Counted from the stretch's first letter, positions 26,068-36,759 are shown. The stretch: 64,000 bases of DNA from Dissulfuribacter thermophilus (GCF_001687335.1 NZ_MAGO01000009.1:62001-126000); one strand, 5' to 3'. A program made the numbers and translations. Notes: generated by a model not told the origin, from the letters alone.

Positions 26068-27699
26068 TTAGTTTTCATACTCCCATGGAAATTTTATATT
26101 ATATTTTTTTATCTTATAACCAATTTGCCTTTGCGTAAGCCCCAGTTCTCTGGCAGCCCTTGCCTGTATCCAACCATTTCTAGCGAGGGCAGATATTATT
26201 TCCCGCCTTTCCAGTTCCTTTAGGGTTGTAGCTTGTGTTACGGTCTCTTCGTTATGCCCTTCATTTCTGGTTGGCGGTCTGTGGTTGGAGCAGGCTACTT
26301 TTTCATCGACATTTATGTACATAGGTAAGTTCTGAGGCAGGATCCGCGAAGTTTCAGACATTATTACGAGCTGTTCAATTAGATTTTCCAGTTCTCTCAC
26401 ATTACCAGGCCAGTTGTATTTTAGGAGGATGTCAAGGGCTTCCTTTGATATAGTGACATGTCTTTTGTGCCTCTTGTTACTTTCCCTCAAGAAATGGTCT
26501 ATTAGGGGGGGGATATCCGATTTTCGTGACCGCAAGGGCGGTATTGGAATTGGTACTACATTTAGCCTATAGTACAAATCTTCTCGGAATCTTCCCTTTG
26601 AAACCTCATCGTGGAGGTCTCTGTTGGTTGCAGCAATCAGCCTCACGTCCACGGATATGGTCTTGGTGCCCCCAAGCCTCTCGAATTCCCTTTCCTGGAT
26701 TACTCGCAAGAGCTTGGCCTGGATAGAGATTGGCATCTCTCCTATTTCGTCCAGAAACAGTGTGCCTCCGTGGGCAAGTTCAAAGCGCCCCATTCTCTTG
26801 GAGCTGGCCCCTGTAAAGGCGCCCTTTTCATGGCCAAAGAGCTCACTTTCTAGGAGATTTTCTGGTAGCGCAGCACAATTCACCTTGATGAATGGGCCAT
26901 TTGCCCTGTCGCTAGCTTGATGAATCGCCCTTGCTATTAATTCCTTACCAGTCCCTGATTCTCCTAATATGAGCACTGTGGCAGTGCTTGGTGCGACTCT
27001 CTTTATTATCTTAAAGATGTCTCTAAGGGCCTTAGAGTTCCCCACTATATTGGGAAAACTGTATTTGCTCTGGAGTTCAGCCTTTAGATCCAGATTCTCT
27101 TCAACGAGTTTGGCGTGTTTGAGTTTGATGGCATTATTTAGGAGTAGAAATTGTCCGATTAGGGTGGCAACTACAGATAGAAAACTGATGTCTTCCTCAA
27201 ACGAGATATTGGGCCCAAAGAGCCTATCCACGGTCAATACCCCAACGGCCTCATTGTTTAATACGATAGGGACACCTATAAACGAAATAGTGCCTTTTTT
27301 GAGATTTTTTCTAGCCCCAGTCTTGTTCAGAAATAGTGGTTCGCTATTTACGTCTTTAACTACGAAAGGGGTGGCAGTCCTAAATACCTTTCCGCACACC
27401 CCTTCGGAAATCTTATAAATTCCCCTTTTTTCCTGTTCTGGGGTCAGTCCATACGATGCCCTTATCTTAAGGGTAGTCCCAGATTCATCTAACAATAGGA
27501 GGGTTGCCCTCTCCATTTTTAGTCTCTTGTTTAGGATGTACAACACCTTGTTAAGGGCTTTGTCCAGATCTAGAGCTGAACCTATGAGCTTAGCTATCTC
27601 GTAAAGTGTCTCGAGTTCCAGCCCTTTTATATTAAGGTCATTTGTTTTAATGAAAGTCATACGACTCCGGGTCCCTTTTTGAATGATATTGGTCCTCAT
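26068..27699 (-). CDS. nifA: NifA, sigma-54-dependent activator of nif genes
   Basis: 543 aa. An N-terminal GAF domain (about 28-190) precedes the AAA+ module with Walker A GESGTGKE (246-253) and the sigma-54 contact loop GAFTGA (293-298). A Fis-type helix-turn-helix closes it ([20 protein letters not shown]). The linker has a single Cys rather than the paired cysteines of rhizobial oxygen-sensitive NifA, and no nifL is nearby, so control probably passes through the GAF domain or PII proteins. A good ribosome site precedes ATG. It is divergent from the nifH operon it should activate. Confidence 0.93.
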   Translation of the reverse strand: MRTNIIQKGTRSRMTFIKTNDLNIKGLELETLYEIAKLIGSALDLDKALNKVLYILNKRLKMERATLLLLDESGTTLKIRASYGLTPEQEKRGIYKISEGVCGKVFRTATPFVVKDVNSEPLFLNKTGARKNLKKGTISFIGVPIVLNNEAVGVLTVDRLFGPNISFEEDISFLSVVATLIGQFLLLNNAIKLKHAKLVEENLDLKAELQSKYSFPNIVGNSKALRDIFKIIKRVAPSTATVLILGESGTGKELIARAIHQASDRANGPFIKVNCAALPENLLESELFGHEKGAFTGASSKRMGRFELAHGGTLFLDEIGEMPISIQAKLLRVIQEREFERLGGTKTISVDVRLIAATNRDLHDEVSKGRFREDLYYRLNVVPIPIPPLRSRKSDIPPLIDHFLRESNKRHKRHVTISKEALDILLKYNWPGNVRELENLIEQLVIMSETSRILPQNLPMYINVDEKVACSNHRPPTRNEGHNEETVTQATTLKELERREIISALARNGWIQARAARELGLTQRQIGYKIKKYNIKFPWEYEN

Positions 27700-27808
27700 G
27701 GCTACTCCTTTTCTCCTTCAAAGCTATTAAAGCAAAAACTGTTCCAGGAGGTAAGATTAATTATTTCAGCATGTTATGCTTAAGAGGTTAGTGGTTCTCT
27801 CAATTGCA

Positions 27809-27892
27809 TAACAATTTTGTGGATCATTTTAGTTGAAAAATTACAAAATTGTTAACTAATTCCGTTCTGGGACATTCCTTACAGAATTGTTA
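27809..27892. promoter_or_regulatory. Cluster of three related 12-bp sites upstream of nifH
   Basis: TAACAATTTTGT (27809-27820) and ACAAAATTGTTA (27843-27854) are perfect inverted copies; ACAGAATTGTTA (27881-27892) is a third copy with one change, 38 bp further. Each core (ACAA-AA-TTGT) is itself a small dyad. They lie about 145-230 bp before the sigma-54 promoter. No textbook NifA site (TGT-N10-ACA) was found in the gap, so these may bind NifA or another regulator. Confidence 0.5.
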
Positions 27893-27969
27893 CAGATATT
27901 TCAAAAATGAATCTTTTATTTCATAAACGAGTATCCTGCCTTGATGGATTTTTTTGTGATCTTAGTTTG

Positions 27970-27988
27970 TGTTTTTTATGAAAAAACA
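27970..27988. promoter_or_regulatory. A/T dyad upstream of the nifH promoter
   Basis: TGTTTTTT and AAAAAACA arms around a 3-bp centre, 47 bp before the -24 box. It has TGT and ACA ends but a 13-bp spacer instead of the canonical 10, so it could be a variant enhancer site or a bend element. Confidence 0.4.
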
Positions 27989-28034
27989 ATGAAATCAATA
28001 TATTAACATTCCATGATAGAGTTTGTTCCCTCCT

Positions 28035-28051
28035 TTGGCATCGGTCTTGCT
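28035..28051 (+). promoter_or_regulatory. Sigma-54 (-24/-12) promoter of the nifH operon
   Basis: TTGGCATCGGTCTTGCT matches the sigma-54 consensus, with GG at 28037-28038 and GC at 28049-28050 separated by exactly 10 bp. The predicted start of transcription is near 28062, about 32 bp before the nifH ATG. It needs an activator such as NifA. Confidence 0.88.
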
Positions 28052-28057
28052 CTGTAA

Positions 28058-28918
<861 letters not shown>

Positions 28919-28936
28919 AAAAGGAGGAAATGAAAA

Positions 28937-29266
28937 ATGATGACAATGATAAGGGCCATAGTGAGGCCTGAAAAATCCGACGCGGTGATGAGTGCCCTTC
29001 TCGACGCAGGATATCCAGCAGTCACAAAGATTGAGGTCTATGGAAGGGGAAAGCAGAGGGGAATCAAGGTAGGGGATGTCTACTATGACGAACTTCCCAA
29101 GGTAATGCTCTTTACAGTTGTCCCTGAAGAAGAAAAGGACCTCGTGGTCAAGGCCATAATGGAGAGTGCAAAGACAGGAGAAAAGGGCGCCTTTGGTGAC
29201 GGCAAGATCTTCGTCTCCCCAGTTGAAGAGATCTACACCATCAGTTCAGGGACAAAGGAGGCGTGA
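28937..29266 (+). CDS. nifI1: PII-like nitrogenase regulator NifI1
   Basis: 109-aa PII-family protein (IRAIVRPEKSDAVMSALLDAGYPAVTKIEVYGRG, then GDGKIFVSPVEEIYTI). Located between nifH and nifD, it is the NifI1 member of the pair that inactivates nitrogenase directly when ammonium or low 2-oxoglutarate signals nitrogen sufficiency. nifI2 follows at once, and the pair acts as a hetero-oligomer in methanogens. GGAGG lies upstream of ATG. Confidence 0.93.
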   Translation: MMTMIRAIVRPEKSDAVMSALLDAGYPAVTKIEVYGRGKQRGIKVGDVYYDELPKVMLFTVVPEEEKDLVVKAIMESAKTGEKGAFGDGKIFVSPVEEIYTISSGTKEA

Positions 29267-29268
29267 TA

Positions 29269-29667
29269 ATGAAGGAAGTGGTTGCCGTCATAAGGATAAA
29301 CAAGATGAACCAGACCAAAGAGGCCCTTGTCCAGGCTGGATTCCCCGCATTTACAGCGACAAAGGTGATGGGAAGGGGGAAAAAGGCACTGGACCAGAAG
29401 TTGGTCGCCGCCATCGAGGAAAACCCTGAAGACAGTCTGGATGCCCTCTCCCTGGTGGCTCAGGGACCGAGGCTAATGCCAAAACGAATGGTGAAGTTGG
29501 TGGTACCTGATAGTGCTGTGAGTGAGGTGGTTGAGACAATAATCAAGGTGAACCAGACTAATAGCCCGGGAGATGGGAAGATATTCGTCTTACCTATTTC
29601 AGACGTAGTAAGGGTTAGAACTGGCGAGACCGGAGAACAGGCAATTGATGAGATGATGAGTGCCTGA
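29269..29667 (+). CDS. nifI2: PII-like nitrogenase regulator NifI2
   Basis: 132 aa from ATG at 29269. This start is preferred over GTG at 29263 because AGGAGG lies 7 nt before it. PII core blocks are present (KEVVAVIRINKMNQTKEALVQAGFPAFTATKVMGRG; GDGKIFVLPISDVVRVRTGE) with a longer T-loop region (ENPEDSLDALSLVAQGPRLMPKRM) typical of NifI2. Partner of NifI1 in switch-off of NifDK. Confidence 0.92.
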   Translation: MKEVVAVIRINKMNQTKEALVQAGFPAFTATKVMGRGKKALDQKLVAAIEENPEDSLDALSLVAQGPRLMPKRMVKLVVPDSAVSEVVETIIKVNQTNSPGDGKIFVLPISDVVRVRTGETGEQAIDEMMSA

Positions 29668-29690
29668 AATCTAGCAGGAGGATGAGCGAT

Positions 29691-31322
29691 ATGACTGCTG
29701 TAATAGAAGAAAAGAGGCGAGACATAGATTTCGATATAGAAGACGTCGTTGAAAATATTATAAGGGTCTATCCAACAAAGGTGGCCAAAAAGAGGAGAAA
29801 ACACATTGTTGTACGAGACCCTTCAGAACCTCAGGAAATAGAGGCCAATGTCCGTACGGTGCCAGGAATAATTACCCAGCGCGGTTGCTGTTTTGCCGGG
29901 TGTAAGGGAGTTGTCATAGGCCCAATAGTGGACATGATTCACATAGTCCATGGGCCGATTGGCTGCTCTTACTATTCCTGGATGACCCGCAGAAACCAGG
30001 GGGTTCCAAGGGAAGACGGGCACTATTACCTGGAATATTGTTTCTCCACAGACATGCAGGAGGACAATATCATCTTCGGAGGTGAGAAAAAGTTAAGGGC
30101 CGCAATACGAGAGGCCTATGAAATCTTTAAACCCAAGGCCATAAGCATTCACGCAACGTGCCCTGTAGGCCTTATTGGCGATGACATTCATACCGTTGCC
30201 AAGGAAATGAGTAAAGAGCTTGGCATCGATATAGTTGCCTTCAGTTGTGAAGGATATCGTGGTGTTAGCCAGTCTGCAGGCCATCATATAGCAAATAATG
30301 GCCTTTTTGAACACATTGTTGGAAAAGATGACATAGAGCTGGACGGTTACACAGTAAACTGTCTGGGAGAATACAACATTGGTGGAGATGCGTGGGAGAT
30401 TGAACGCATCCTTGATCGCTGTGGTATCAAGGTGGCCTCTACCTTTAGCGGTAACGGTTCCTACACTGAATACAGGCGTGCTCACATGGCAAACGTCAAC
30501 CTCGTTCAGTGTCACCGTTCAATAAATTACATGGCAGAGATGATGGAGACTAAGTTCGGTATTCCATGGATTAAGGTGAATTTCATTGGCGTAAAGGCCA
30601 CTTCAAAATCTCTTAGAAAGCTTGCAGCCTTCTTTGAGGACGATGCCCTTACAGAGCAGATTGAAAAGGTTATTGAAGAAGAAGAAAGAGCGGCTGAAGA
30701 GGCCATAGCTCCTTACAGGGAAAGGCTTGAGGGCAAGACCGCTTTCCTCTTTGTAGGAGGCTCCAGGGCCCACCATTATCAAGATCTTTTTAGAGATCTT
30801 GGAATGAAGACCATTGTGGCAGGCTATGAGTTTGCCCACAGGGATGATTACGAAGGACGTGATGTACTCCCTTACATTAAAGTCGATGCAGACAGTAGGA
30901 ACATCCCAGAACTTGATGTAGAGCCTGATCCAGAGCGTTTTAAACCAAGGAAAGACCCTGAGAAGCTTAAAAAATTGAAGGAAATGGGCATCGTAGACAC
31001 CTACGAGGGAATGATGAAGGACATGGGGTCTGGGACCCTGGTGGTAGACGATATCAGCCATTTCGAACTCGAATACCTAATGAAAGAACTGAAGCCAGAC
31101 ATTGTCTGTTCAGGCATTAAGGACAAGTACGTAATCCAGAAGATGGGGGTGCCATCTAAGCAGCTTCACAACTACGACTATAGCGGTCCCTTTGCTGGCT
31201 ATAAAGGCGCAGTGAATTTTGCAAAGGAAATCGACATGTTAATCAATAATCCGTCGTGGTCCTTTGCAAAGGCCCCATGGGAAGCATCTCCACTCATAAA
31301 GGGCGCTCTTATTATTGAGTAG
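29691..31322 (+). CDS. nifD: Nitrogenase MoFe protein alpha chain NifD
   Basis: 543 aa. The ATG at 29691 is preferred to 29682 because AGGAGG abuts the latter but is 9 nt from the former. P-cluster cysteines lie in RGCCFAGCKG, PIGCSYY and HATCPVG; FeMo-cofactor ligands are the Cys in LVQCHRS and the His in QLHNYDYSGPF. An insert of about 50 residues near 390-440 (VEPDPERFKPRKDPEKLKKLK) is found in clostridial, archaeal and Desulfobacterota-type NifD and not in the Azotobacter type. The stop codon is TAG. Confidence 0.97.
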   Translation: MTAVIEEKRRDIDFDIEDVVENIIRVYPTKVAKKRRKHIVVRDPSEPQEIEANVRTVPGIITQRGCCFAGCKGVVIGPIVDMIHIVHGPIGCSYYSWMTRRNQGVPREDGHYYLEYCFSTDMQEDNIIFGGEKKLRAAIREAYEIFKPKAISIHATCPVGLIGDDIHTVAKEMSKELGIDIVAFSCEGYRGVSQSAGHHIANNGLFEHIVGKDDIELDGYTVNCLGEYNIGGDAWEIERILDRCGIKVASTFSGNGSYTEYRRAHMANVNLVQCHRSINYMAEMMETKFGIPWIKVNFIGVKATSKSLRKLAAFFEDDALTEQIEKVIEEEERAAEEAIAPYRERLEGKTAFLFVGGSRAHHYQDLFRDLGMKTIVAGYEFAHRDDYEGRDVLPYIKVDADSRNIPELDVEPDPERFKPRKDPEKLKKLKEMGIVDTYEGMMKDMGSGTLVVDDISHFELEYLMKELKPDIVCSGIKDKYVIQKMGVPSKQLHNYDYSGPFAGYKGAVNFAKEIDMLINNPSWSFAKAPWEASPLIKGALIIE

Positions 31323-31338
31323 AAGGAGGATCTAGAAC

Positions 31339-32712
31339 ATGCTCAACATGACACCAAAAGAGATATTTGAAAGAAAGGCCTTGAGAATAAATCCTGCCAA
31401 GACCTGTCAACCTATTGGGGCCCTTTATGCATCACTTGGTATCCACAACTGTCTTCCCCATAGCCATGGGAGCCAGGGCTGTTGTGCATATCACAGGAGC
31501 CATCTAACACGTCATTACAAAGAGCCCATAATGGCATCTACAAGTTCATTTACTGAAGGCTCCTCAGTCTTTGGAGGGGGTGCAAATCTTAGACAGGCCT
31601 TGAAGACCATATTTCAGGTCTATGACCCAGAGATCGTGGCAGTACATACCACGTGTCTGTCTGAGACCATTGGAGACGATCTCCCAAGCCTAATAAAAAA
31701 GGCGAGGGAAGACGGGATAATTCCTGAGGGAAAGTTCGTAATCCATACAAATACACCAAGCTATGTGGGTTCGCATGTCACTGGATTCTCCAACATGACA
31801 GCGGCCATGGTCAAGTATTTTGCGAAAAAAAATGGTGCCTCTAAAGACACCATAAACGTCGTTCCAGGATACGTTGAGCCATCTGACATGCGCGAGATCA
31901 AGAGACTGGTTGGTCAAATGGGGATAAAGTACATACTCTTCCCCGATACCTCAGACGTCCTTGACTCGCCACAGAGGGCGCGATTCAGCATGTATCCAAA
32001 GGGAGGAGTGAAAATTGAGGATCTCAAGGACACAGGATCATCAAAGATTACGCTTTCCCTGGGAAAATTTGCATCAGAAGGTGCGGCAACACTCTTGGAT
32101 CAGATGTGTGAGGTACCATACAAGGTCCTTGATCTACCCATAGGTATTGCGGCAACAGACAGGTTCATCGAGGCCCTCATTGAAGTTACTGGCAAAGAGC
32201 CCCCTGAATCCATAACAGATGAAAGGGGGAGGGTCGTGGACATAATGACTGATATGCTCCAGTATTTTCATGGAAAAAAGGTCGCCGTATTTGGAGATCC
32301 AGACCAGGTGATTAGCATGACGGAATTCCTGGTTCATCTCGGAATGAAACCCGTACACATAGTCACAGGGACTCCTGGTAAGTACTTTGAAAGACGCATA
32401 AAGGAAATAGTTAAAGGCGTGGTGGACAATCCGAATGTAAAGGCCTTCGGGGACCTCTTTTTGCTCCATCAGTGGATCAAAAATGAACCAGTTGATCTGT
32501 TGATTGGTAATACCTACGGCAAATACATTGCAAGGGCCGAAGACATCCCGTTTGTGCGTTTTGGATTCCCAATTCTAGACAGGATCGGTCATAGCTACTT
32601 CCCAACCGTGGGCTATAGAGGGGCTATGAGATTACTTGAAAAGATGCTCGATGCCCTTCTGGACAGACAGGATCGAGATGCCCCAGATTCCAAATTCGAA
32701 CTTGTAATGTAG
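31339..32712 (+). CDS. nifK: Nitrogenase MoFe protein beta chain NifK
   Basis: 457 aa. P-cluster cysteines lie in TCQPIGALYA, SQGCCAYHRSH and TTCLSETIGDD. It lacks the ~50-residue N-terminal extension of Azotobacter NifK, matching the long-alpha/short-beta type. It starts 16 nt after nifD with an AAGGAGG site. Confidence 0.97.
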   Translation: MLNMTPKEIFERKALRINPAKTCQPIGALYASLGIHNCLPHSHGSQGCCAYHRSHLTRHYKEPIMASTSSFTEGSSVFGGGANLRQALKTIFQVYDPEIVAVHTTCLSETIGDDLPSLIKKAREDGIIPEGKFVIHTNTPSYVGSHVTGFSNMTAAMVKYFAKKNGASKDTINVVPGYVEPSDMREIKRLVGQMGIKYILFPDTSDVLDSPQRARFSMYPKGGVKIEDLKDTGSSKITLSLGKFASEGAATLLDQMCEVPYKVLDLPIGIAATDRFIEALIEVTGKEPPESITDERGRVVDIMTDMLQYFHGKKVAVFGDPDQVISMTEFLVHLGMKPVHIVTGTPGKYFERRIKEIVKGVVDNPNVKAFGDLFLLHQWIKNEPVDLLIGNTYGKYIARAEDIPFVRFGFPILDRIGHSYFPTVGYRGAMRLLEKMLDALLDRQDRDAPDSKFELVM

Positions 32713-32721
32713 TGCATAAAA

Positions 32722-32749
32722 AGGGGGCAAAATTTCTTAATTGCCCCCT
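32722..32749 (+). promoter_or_regulatory. Strong hairpin between nifK and nifE
   Basis: AGGGGGCAA (32722-32730) and TTGCCCCCT (32741-32749) form a perfect 9-bp stem with a 10-nt loop. No T run follows. Placed 10 nt after the nifK stop, it may protect the abundant nifHDK message or reduce readthrough into nifEN. Confidence 0.65.
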
Positions 32750-32776
32750 CTAACCCTAAATTCACTGGAGAGAATC

Positions 32777-34120
32777 ATGAACGGAGTCGTCTTAAAAGAA
32801 CGTACAGGACAGGTGTATGAAAAGGGTGCCGGTCCTTTTAAGTTGCAATGCAACTTAGACAGTCTGCCTGGCGCAGTGAGTCAGAGGGCGTGTGTCTTCT
32901 GCGGCTCAAGGGTGGTGCTCTACCCCATCACAGATGCCTTGCATCTTATTCATGGTCCCATCGGCTGCGCCGTCTATACATGGGATATTCGGGGAGCCCT
33001 TTCCTCAGATCGTGAACTTCACAGATTCAGCTTCTCAACAGATTTGCGGGAAAAAGACGTGATCTTCGGTGGTGAAAAGAAACTTGAGGCAGCTCTCTTG
33101 GAACTCATCGAAAGATATAATCCAGAAGCTGCATTTGTGTATTCAACTTGCATCGTTGGGATCATTGGAGATGACATTGGTGCGGTATGTAAGAGGGTAT
33201 CCAAAAAAACTGGGATCAAGTGCATTCCAGTCCAGTCTGAGGGGTTCAAGGGGAACAAAAGGGCTGGCTATGAGGCCGCCTGCAGGGCACTGATCAATTT
33301 GATAGGCGATGGAGATATAGAAGGGATCTCCCCCTTTAGCGTCAACATACTCGGAGACTTTAATCTCGCAGGAGAGATCTGGATCATAAAGGACTATTAC
33401 AGACGGATGGGGATTGAAGTGGTCTCCACCATTACCGGTGATGGAAGGGTCAAAGATATTAGCAGGGCCCACGGGGCCAAGTTGAATGTGGTGCAGTGCT
33501 CTGGTGCAACCTTGGCACTGGCCAAGATGATGAAGGAAAAATACGGGATCCCGTACATAAGGGTCTCATATTTTGGTGTGGATGACATGGCTGATGCCCT
33601 CTACAGGGTGGCGGACTTCTTTAAAGACAGACAGATTATGGAAAATACAAAGGCCCTCATAAATGACGAACTGAATAAGCTCTATCCAGCTCTCAAAGAA
33701 TTTCGGAGGGAACTGGCTGGTAAGAGGGCTGCCATCTATGTGGGAGGGGCATTTAAGGCCTTCTCGCTTATAAAGGCCTTCAGGCTCCTGGGAATGAAGG
33801 TGGTCCTTGTGGGATCCCAAACCGGGACCAAAGAGGACTACGAAGAGCTTGAGGCCATCACAGACCCAGGGACCATCATTGTTGATGATTCAAACCCCCT
33901 TGAGCTCTCGGAATTTCTCAAAGAAAAGAAGGTAGACATCTTTGTCGGTGGAGTGAAGGAACGGCCCATTGCATACAAGCTGGGGATAGGTTTCTGCGAC
34001 CACAATCATGAGAGAAAAGAGGCCTTAGAGGGGTTCATAGGCATGTATAACTTTGCAAAAGAGGTCTATTCCACTGTCATGAGCCCGGTTTGGCGTTTTG
34101 TGCCAAGAAAGGAGGGCTAA
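32777..34120 (+). CDS. nifE: FeMo-cofactor scaffold subunit NifE
   Basis: 447 aa from ATG at 32777 with GGAGAG upstream; an upstream TTG lies inside the hairpin and is unlikely. NifD-like fold with cysteines in RACVFCGSR, PIGCAVYTW and STCIVGIIGDD. The cofactor Cys of NifD is also present here (VVQCSGAT), while the terminal His ligand context is changed. With NifN it forms the scaffold that matures the NifB cofactor. Confidence 0.94.
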   Translation: MNGVVLKERTGQVYEKGAGPFKLQCNLDSLPGAVSQRACVFCGSRVVLYPITDALHLIHGPIGCAVYTWDIRGALSSDRELHRFSFSTDLREKDVIFGGEKKLEAALLELIERYNPEAAFVYSTCIVGIIGDDIGAVCKRVSKKTGIKCIPVQSEGFKGNKRAGYEAACRALINLIGDGDIEGISPFSVNILGDFNLAGEIWIIKDYYRRMGIEVVSTITGDGRVKDISRAHGAKLNVVQCSGATLALAKMMKEKYGIPYIRVSYFGVDDMADALYRVADFFKDRQIMENTKALINDELNKLYPALKEFRRELAGKRAAIYVGGAFKAFSLIKAFRLLGMKVVLVGSQTGTKEDYEELEAITDPGTIIVDDSNPLELSEFLKEKKVDIFVGGVKERPIAYKLGIGFCDHNHERKEALEGFIGMYNFAKEVYSTVMSPVWRFVPRKEG

Positions 34121-34122
34121 AG

Positions 34123-35481
34123 ATGAAACAATACGTATCAACCACCAATGCCTGTAAACTCTGTAGACCCATAGGGGCATGTCTTGCCTTCAGAGGGGTT
34201 GAAGGAGCAGTACCCTTTTTACACGGGTCTCAGGGGTGTGCAACCTATATGAGACGATACATCATAAGTCACTTTGGAGAACCCATAGATATAGCTTCAT
34301 CAGCCCTGGGGGAAAAGCACGCCGTATTTGGCGGCGGCCCCAATCTCAAACAGGGGATCATAAATGTTATCAAAAAGTACGAGCCCTCTCTAATTGGTGT
34401 TGCCACCACCTGTCTCACTGAGACTATTGGCGACGATGTCTCCATGATGCTCGATGAGTTCAAGAGGGAATTTCTGGCTGATGCAGATAGCCCAATCCTC
34501 ATTAATACCTCCACCCCAAGTTATGCAGGGACCCATATGGAGGGTTTCAGAGGGGCAACTAGAAGCATCGTAGAGAAACTGGCCCAGCATCGGCTTACAA
34601 GTGCAGAAGAAAAAAGGGTGAATCTCCTGCCTGGTTTTTTGTCGCCCCAGGATATCAGATACTTGAAAGAGCTATCTCGAGATTTTGAACTTCCACTCAC
34701 TATTCTGCCGGACCTATCAGAGACTCTTGATGCTCCAATACTGCTGGAATATCCGAAGATTCCTGCTGGTGGAACCCCTATAGATGCCATCAGAGACATG
34801 GGTAGCGCCTGTGCATCTATTGAGTTCGGTCGTACGGTTTCAGATGAGTTGTCTGCGGCATTATATCTTCGTGAGAGGTTTGGAGTCCAGGACTTTAGGA
34901 TAGGAACGCCAATAGGCATACGAGAGTCAGATCGTTTTTTCAGTCTTCTGGAAAAGATTTCAGGGAAAAAGACCCCATCCTTTCACAGAGAGGAAAGGGA
35001 TAGGCTCATCGATGCCATGGTAGACGGCCACAAGTATGTCTTTGGAAAGAAGGTCGTGGTCTATGGTGAGGAGGATCTGGTGGTGGGCATAACCTCATTT
35101 TTAGCAGAGATAGGTGCAAGGCCTGTTCTCTGTGCCACAGGAGGAAAGAGCGGAAGGTTCAAGAGCGCAATCAAGTCCGTTGTAGACGGTATCTTGAGGG
35201 ATTTACCAGAGATTAGAGAAGATGTGGACTTTTGGGAGATAGAAGAGCTTACAAGGCAGCTGGAGCCAGATCTCATTATGGGGCACAGCAAAGGTTACAA
35301 GATCTCGAGGGCCCTTGGAATCCCACTTATTCGCATAGGATTTCCCATTCACGATCGTATAGGTGGACAGCGAATTCTTCACATAGGCTACCGAGGGGCC
35401 CAGATGCTATTTGACAGGGTAGCGAATGCAATCATCGCCAAGAAACAAAGAGATTCTGACATAGGTTACGGATATTTTTAA
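34123..35481 (+). CDS. nifN: FeMo-cofactor scaffold subunit NifN
   Basis: 452 aa from ATG at 34123, 2 nt after the nifE stop with AAAGGAGG ahead; in-frame codons upstream lie within nifE. NifK-like: ACKLCRPIGACLAF, GSQGCATYMRRY and TTCLTETIGDD. Partner of NifE in the cofactor scaffold. Confidence 0.94.
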   Translation: MKQYVSTTNACKLCRPIGACLAFRGVEGAVPFLHGSQGCATYMRRYIISHFGEPIDIASSALGEKHAVFGGGPNLKQGIINVIKKYEPSLIGVATTCLTETIGDDVSMMLDEFKREFLADADSPILINTSTPSYAGTHMEGFRGATRSIVEKLAQHRLTSAEEKRVNLLPGFLSPQDIRYLKELSRDFELPLTILPDLSETLDAPILLEYPKIPAGGTPIDAIRDMGSACASIEFGRTVSDELSAALYLRERFGVQDFRIGTPIGIRESDRFFSLLEKISGKKTPSFHREERDRLIDAMVDGHKYVFGKKVVVYGEEDLVVGITSFLAEIGARPVLCATGGKSGRFKSAIKSVVDGILRDLPEIREDVDFWEIEELTRQLEPDLIMGHSKGYKISRALGIPLIRIGFPIHDRIGGQRILHIGYRGAQMLFDRVANAIIAKKQRDSDIGYGYF

Positions 35482-35511
35482 AATATTCAATGGACAGAAA
35501 GGAAGGTCATC

Positions 35512-36759
35512 ATGATATTACATCCATGTTTCAACGAAAAGGTCAAGGGACAATGCGGCAGAGTGCATCTTCCTGTGGCTCCAAAATGTAATATTAAATG
35601 TAATTACTGTGATAGGAAGTACGACTGTGTAAATGAAAGCAGGCCTGGTGTCACAAGCACTGTGCTTTCGCCATATCAAGCAGTTGCCTATTTAAAGAAG
35701 GTCCTAGAAAAAGAACCCCGTATCACAGTTGTAGGCATTGCCGGCCCTGGGGATCCGTTTGCAAACCCAGTGGAGACAATGGAGACCTTGAGGCTTGTTA
35801 AAAAGGAATTTCCAGACATCATACTCTGTCTTGCCACAAATGGTCTAAATATTGGTCCATATGTAGAGGAACTTAAAGATATTGGCGTAACCCACGTGAC
35901 CATCACTATCAACGCAGTGGACCCCAAGATTGGGAGCAAGATATATAGCTGGGTAAGGGATGGAAAGGTGGTTTATAGAGGCATAAAGGGCGCTGAATTG
36001 CTGCTTAGAAGGCAAAAAGAGGCCATAAAAAAATTAAAAGATTGTGGTATCACCGTAAAGACTAACTATATAGTGATCCCTGGTATAAATGATCATCATG
36101 TAGCTGATGTGGCCAGGGAAATGAAGGGCTACGGCGTGGATCTCTTCAATTGTATGGCCATGTTTCCCAATCCTGGAGCCCCATTTGGAACGTTGCCTCA
36201 GCCGTCAAAGGACGAAATGGATCGCGTAAGGGCCATTGCAGAGGAATACCTTCCCCAGATGCGCCACTGTACAAGGTGTAGGGCAGATGCAGTGGGGTTA
36301 TTGGAGGCGGATAGAACAGACGAATTCAGGGGATGTCTATCAGCGTGCTCCAAGCTTTCCATTGATGGTTCGAAGGACCGCAAATATGTAGCAGTGGCTA
36401 CCAGGGAAGGGATATTGGTAAATCAACATCTGGGTGAAGCAACATCCCTAGAGATATGGGGAAAGAGTGGAGATGGTTTCAAGTTGATTTGTAAAAGGGA
36501 AACACCACCTCCTGGAACTGGTATACGTCGCTGGGTAAAGCTGTCCCAACTCCTCTTTGATTGTAAATATCTTTTGGTAAGCGGGATTGGTGAAAATCCA
36601 AGACAGATCCTTGAGAAGTCGGGTATAAGACCCATAGAGATGTCAGGTTTCATTGAAGAGGGATTAGATGCCATCTTCAATGACGGTAACATCAACGCCT
36701 TTAAAAAGAGAAAAAAGGCCTGTTGTTCTGGGGGCATGGGGCGAAAAGGATGCCTTTAG
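35512..36759 (+). CDS. nifB: NifB radical SAM enzyme with C-terminal NifX-like domain
   Basis: 415 aa. It builds the 8Fe core (NifB-co) of the nitrogenase cofactor. The radical-SAM cluster motif CNIKCNYC lies near 28-35, with further conserved cysteines in CTRCRADAVG. Residues about 285-390 (YVAVATREGILVNQHLGEA) form the dinitrogenase cofactor-binding domain. The tail CCSGGMGRKGCL is Cys-rich. It closes the nif catalytic and assembly operon; nifV, nifU and nifS are not in the window. Confidence 0.95.
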   Translation: MILHPCFNEKVKGQCGRVHLPVAPKCNIKCNYCDRKYDCVNESRPGVTSTVLSPYQAVAYLKKVLEKEPRITVVGIAGPGDPFANPVETMETLRLVKKEFPDIILCLATNGLNIGPYVEELKDIGVTHVTITINAVDPKIGSKIYSWVRDGKVVYRGIKGAELLLRRQKEAIKKLKDCGITVKTNYIVIPGINDHHVADVAREMKGYGVDLFNCMAMFPNPGAPFGTLPQPSKDEMDRVRAIAEEYLPQMRHCTRCRADAVGLLEADRTDEFRGCLSACSKLSIDGSKDRKYVAVATREGILVNQHLGEATSLEIWGKSGDGFKLICKRETPPPGTGIRRWVKLSQLLFDCKYLLVSGIGENPRQILEKSGIRPIEMSGFIEEGLDAIFNDGNINAFKKRKKACCSGGMGRKGCL

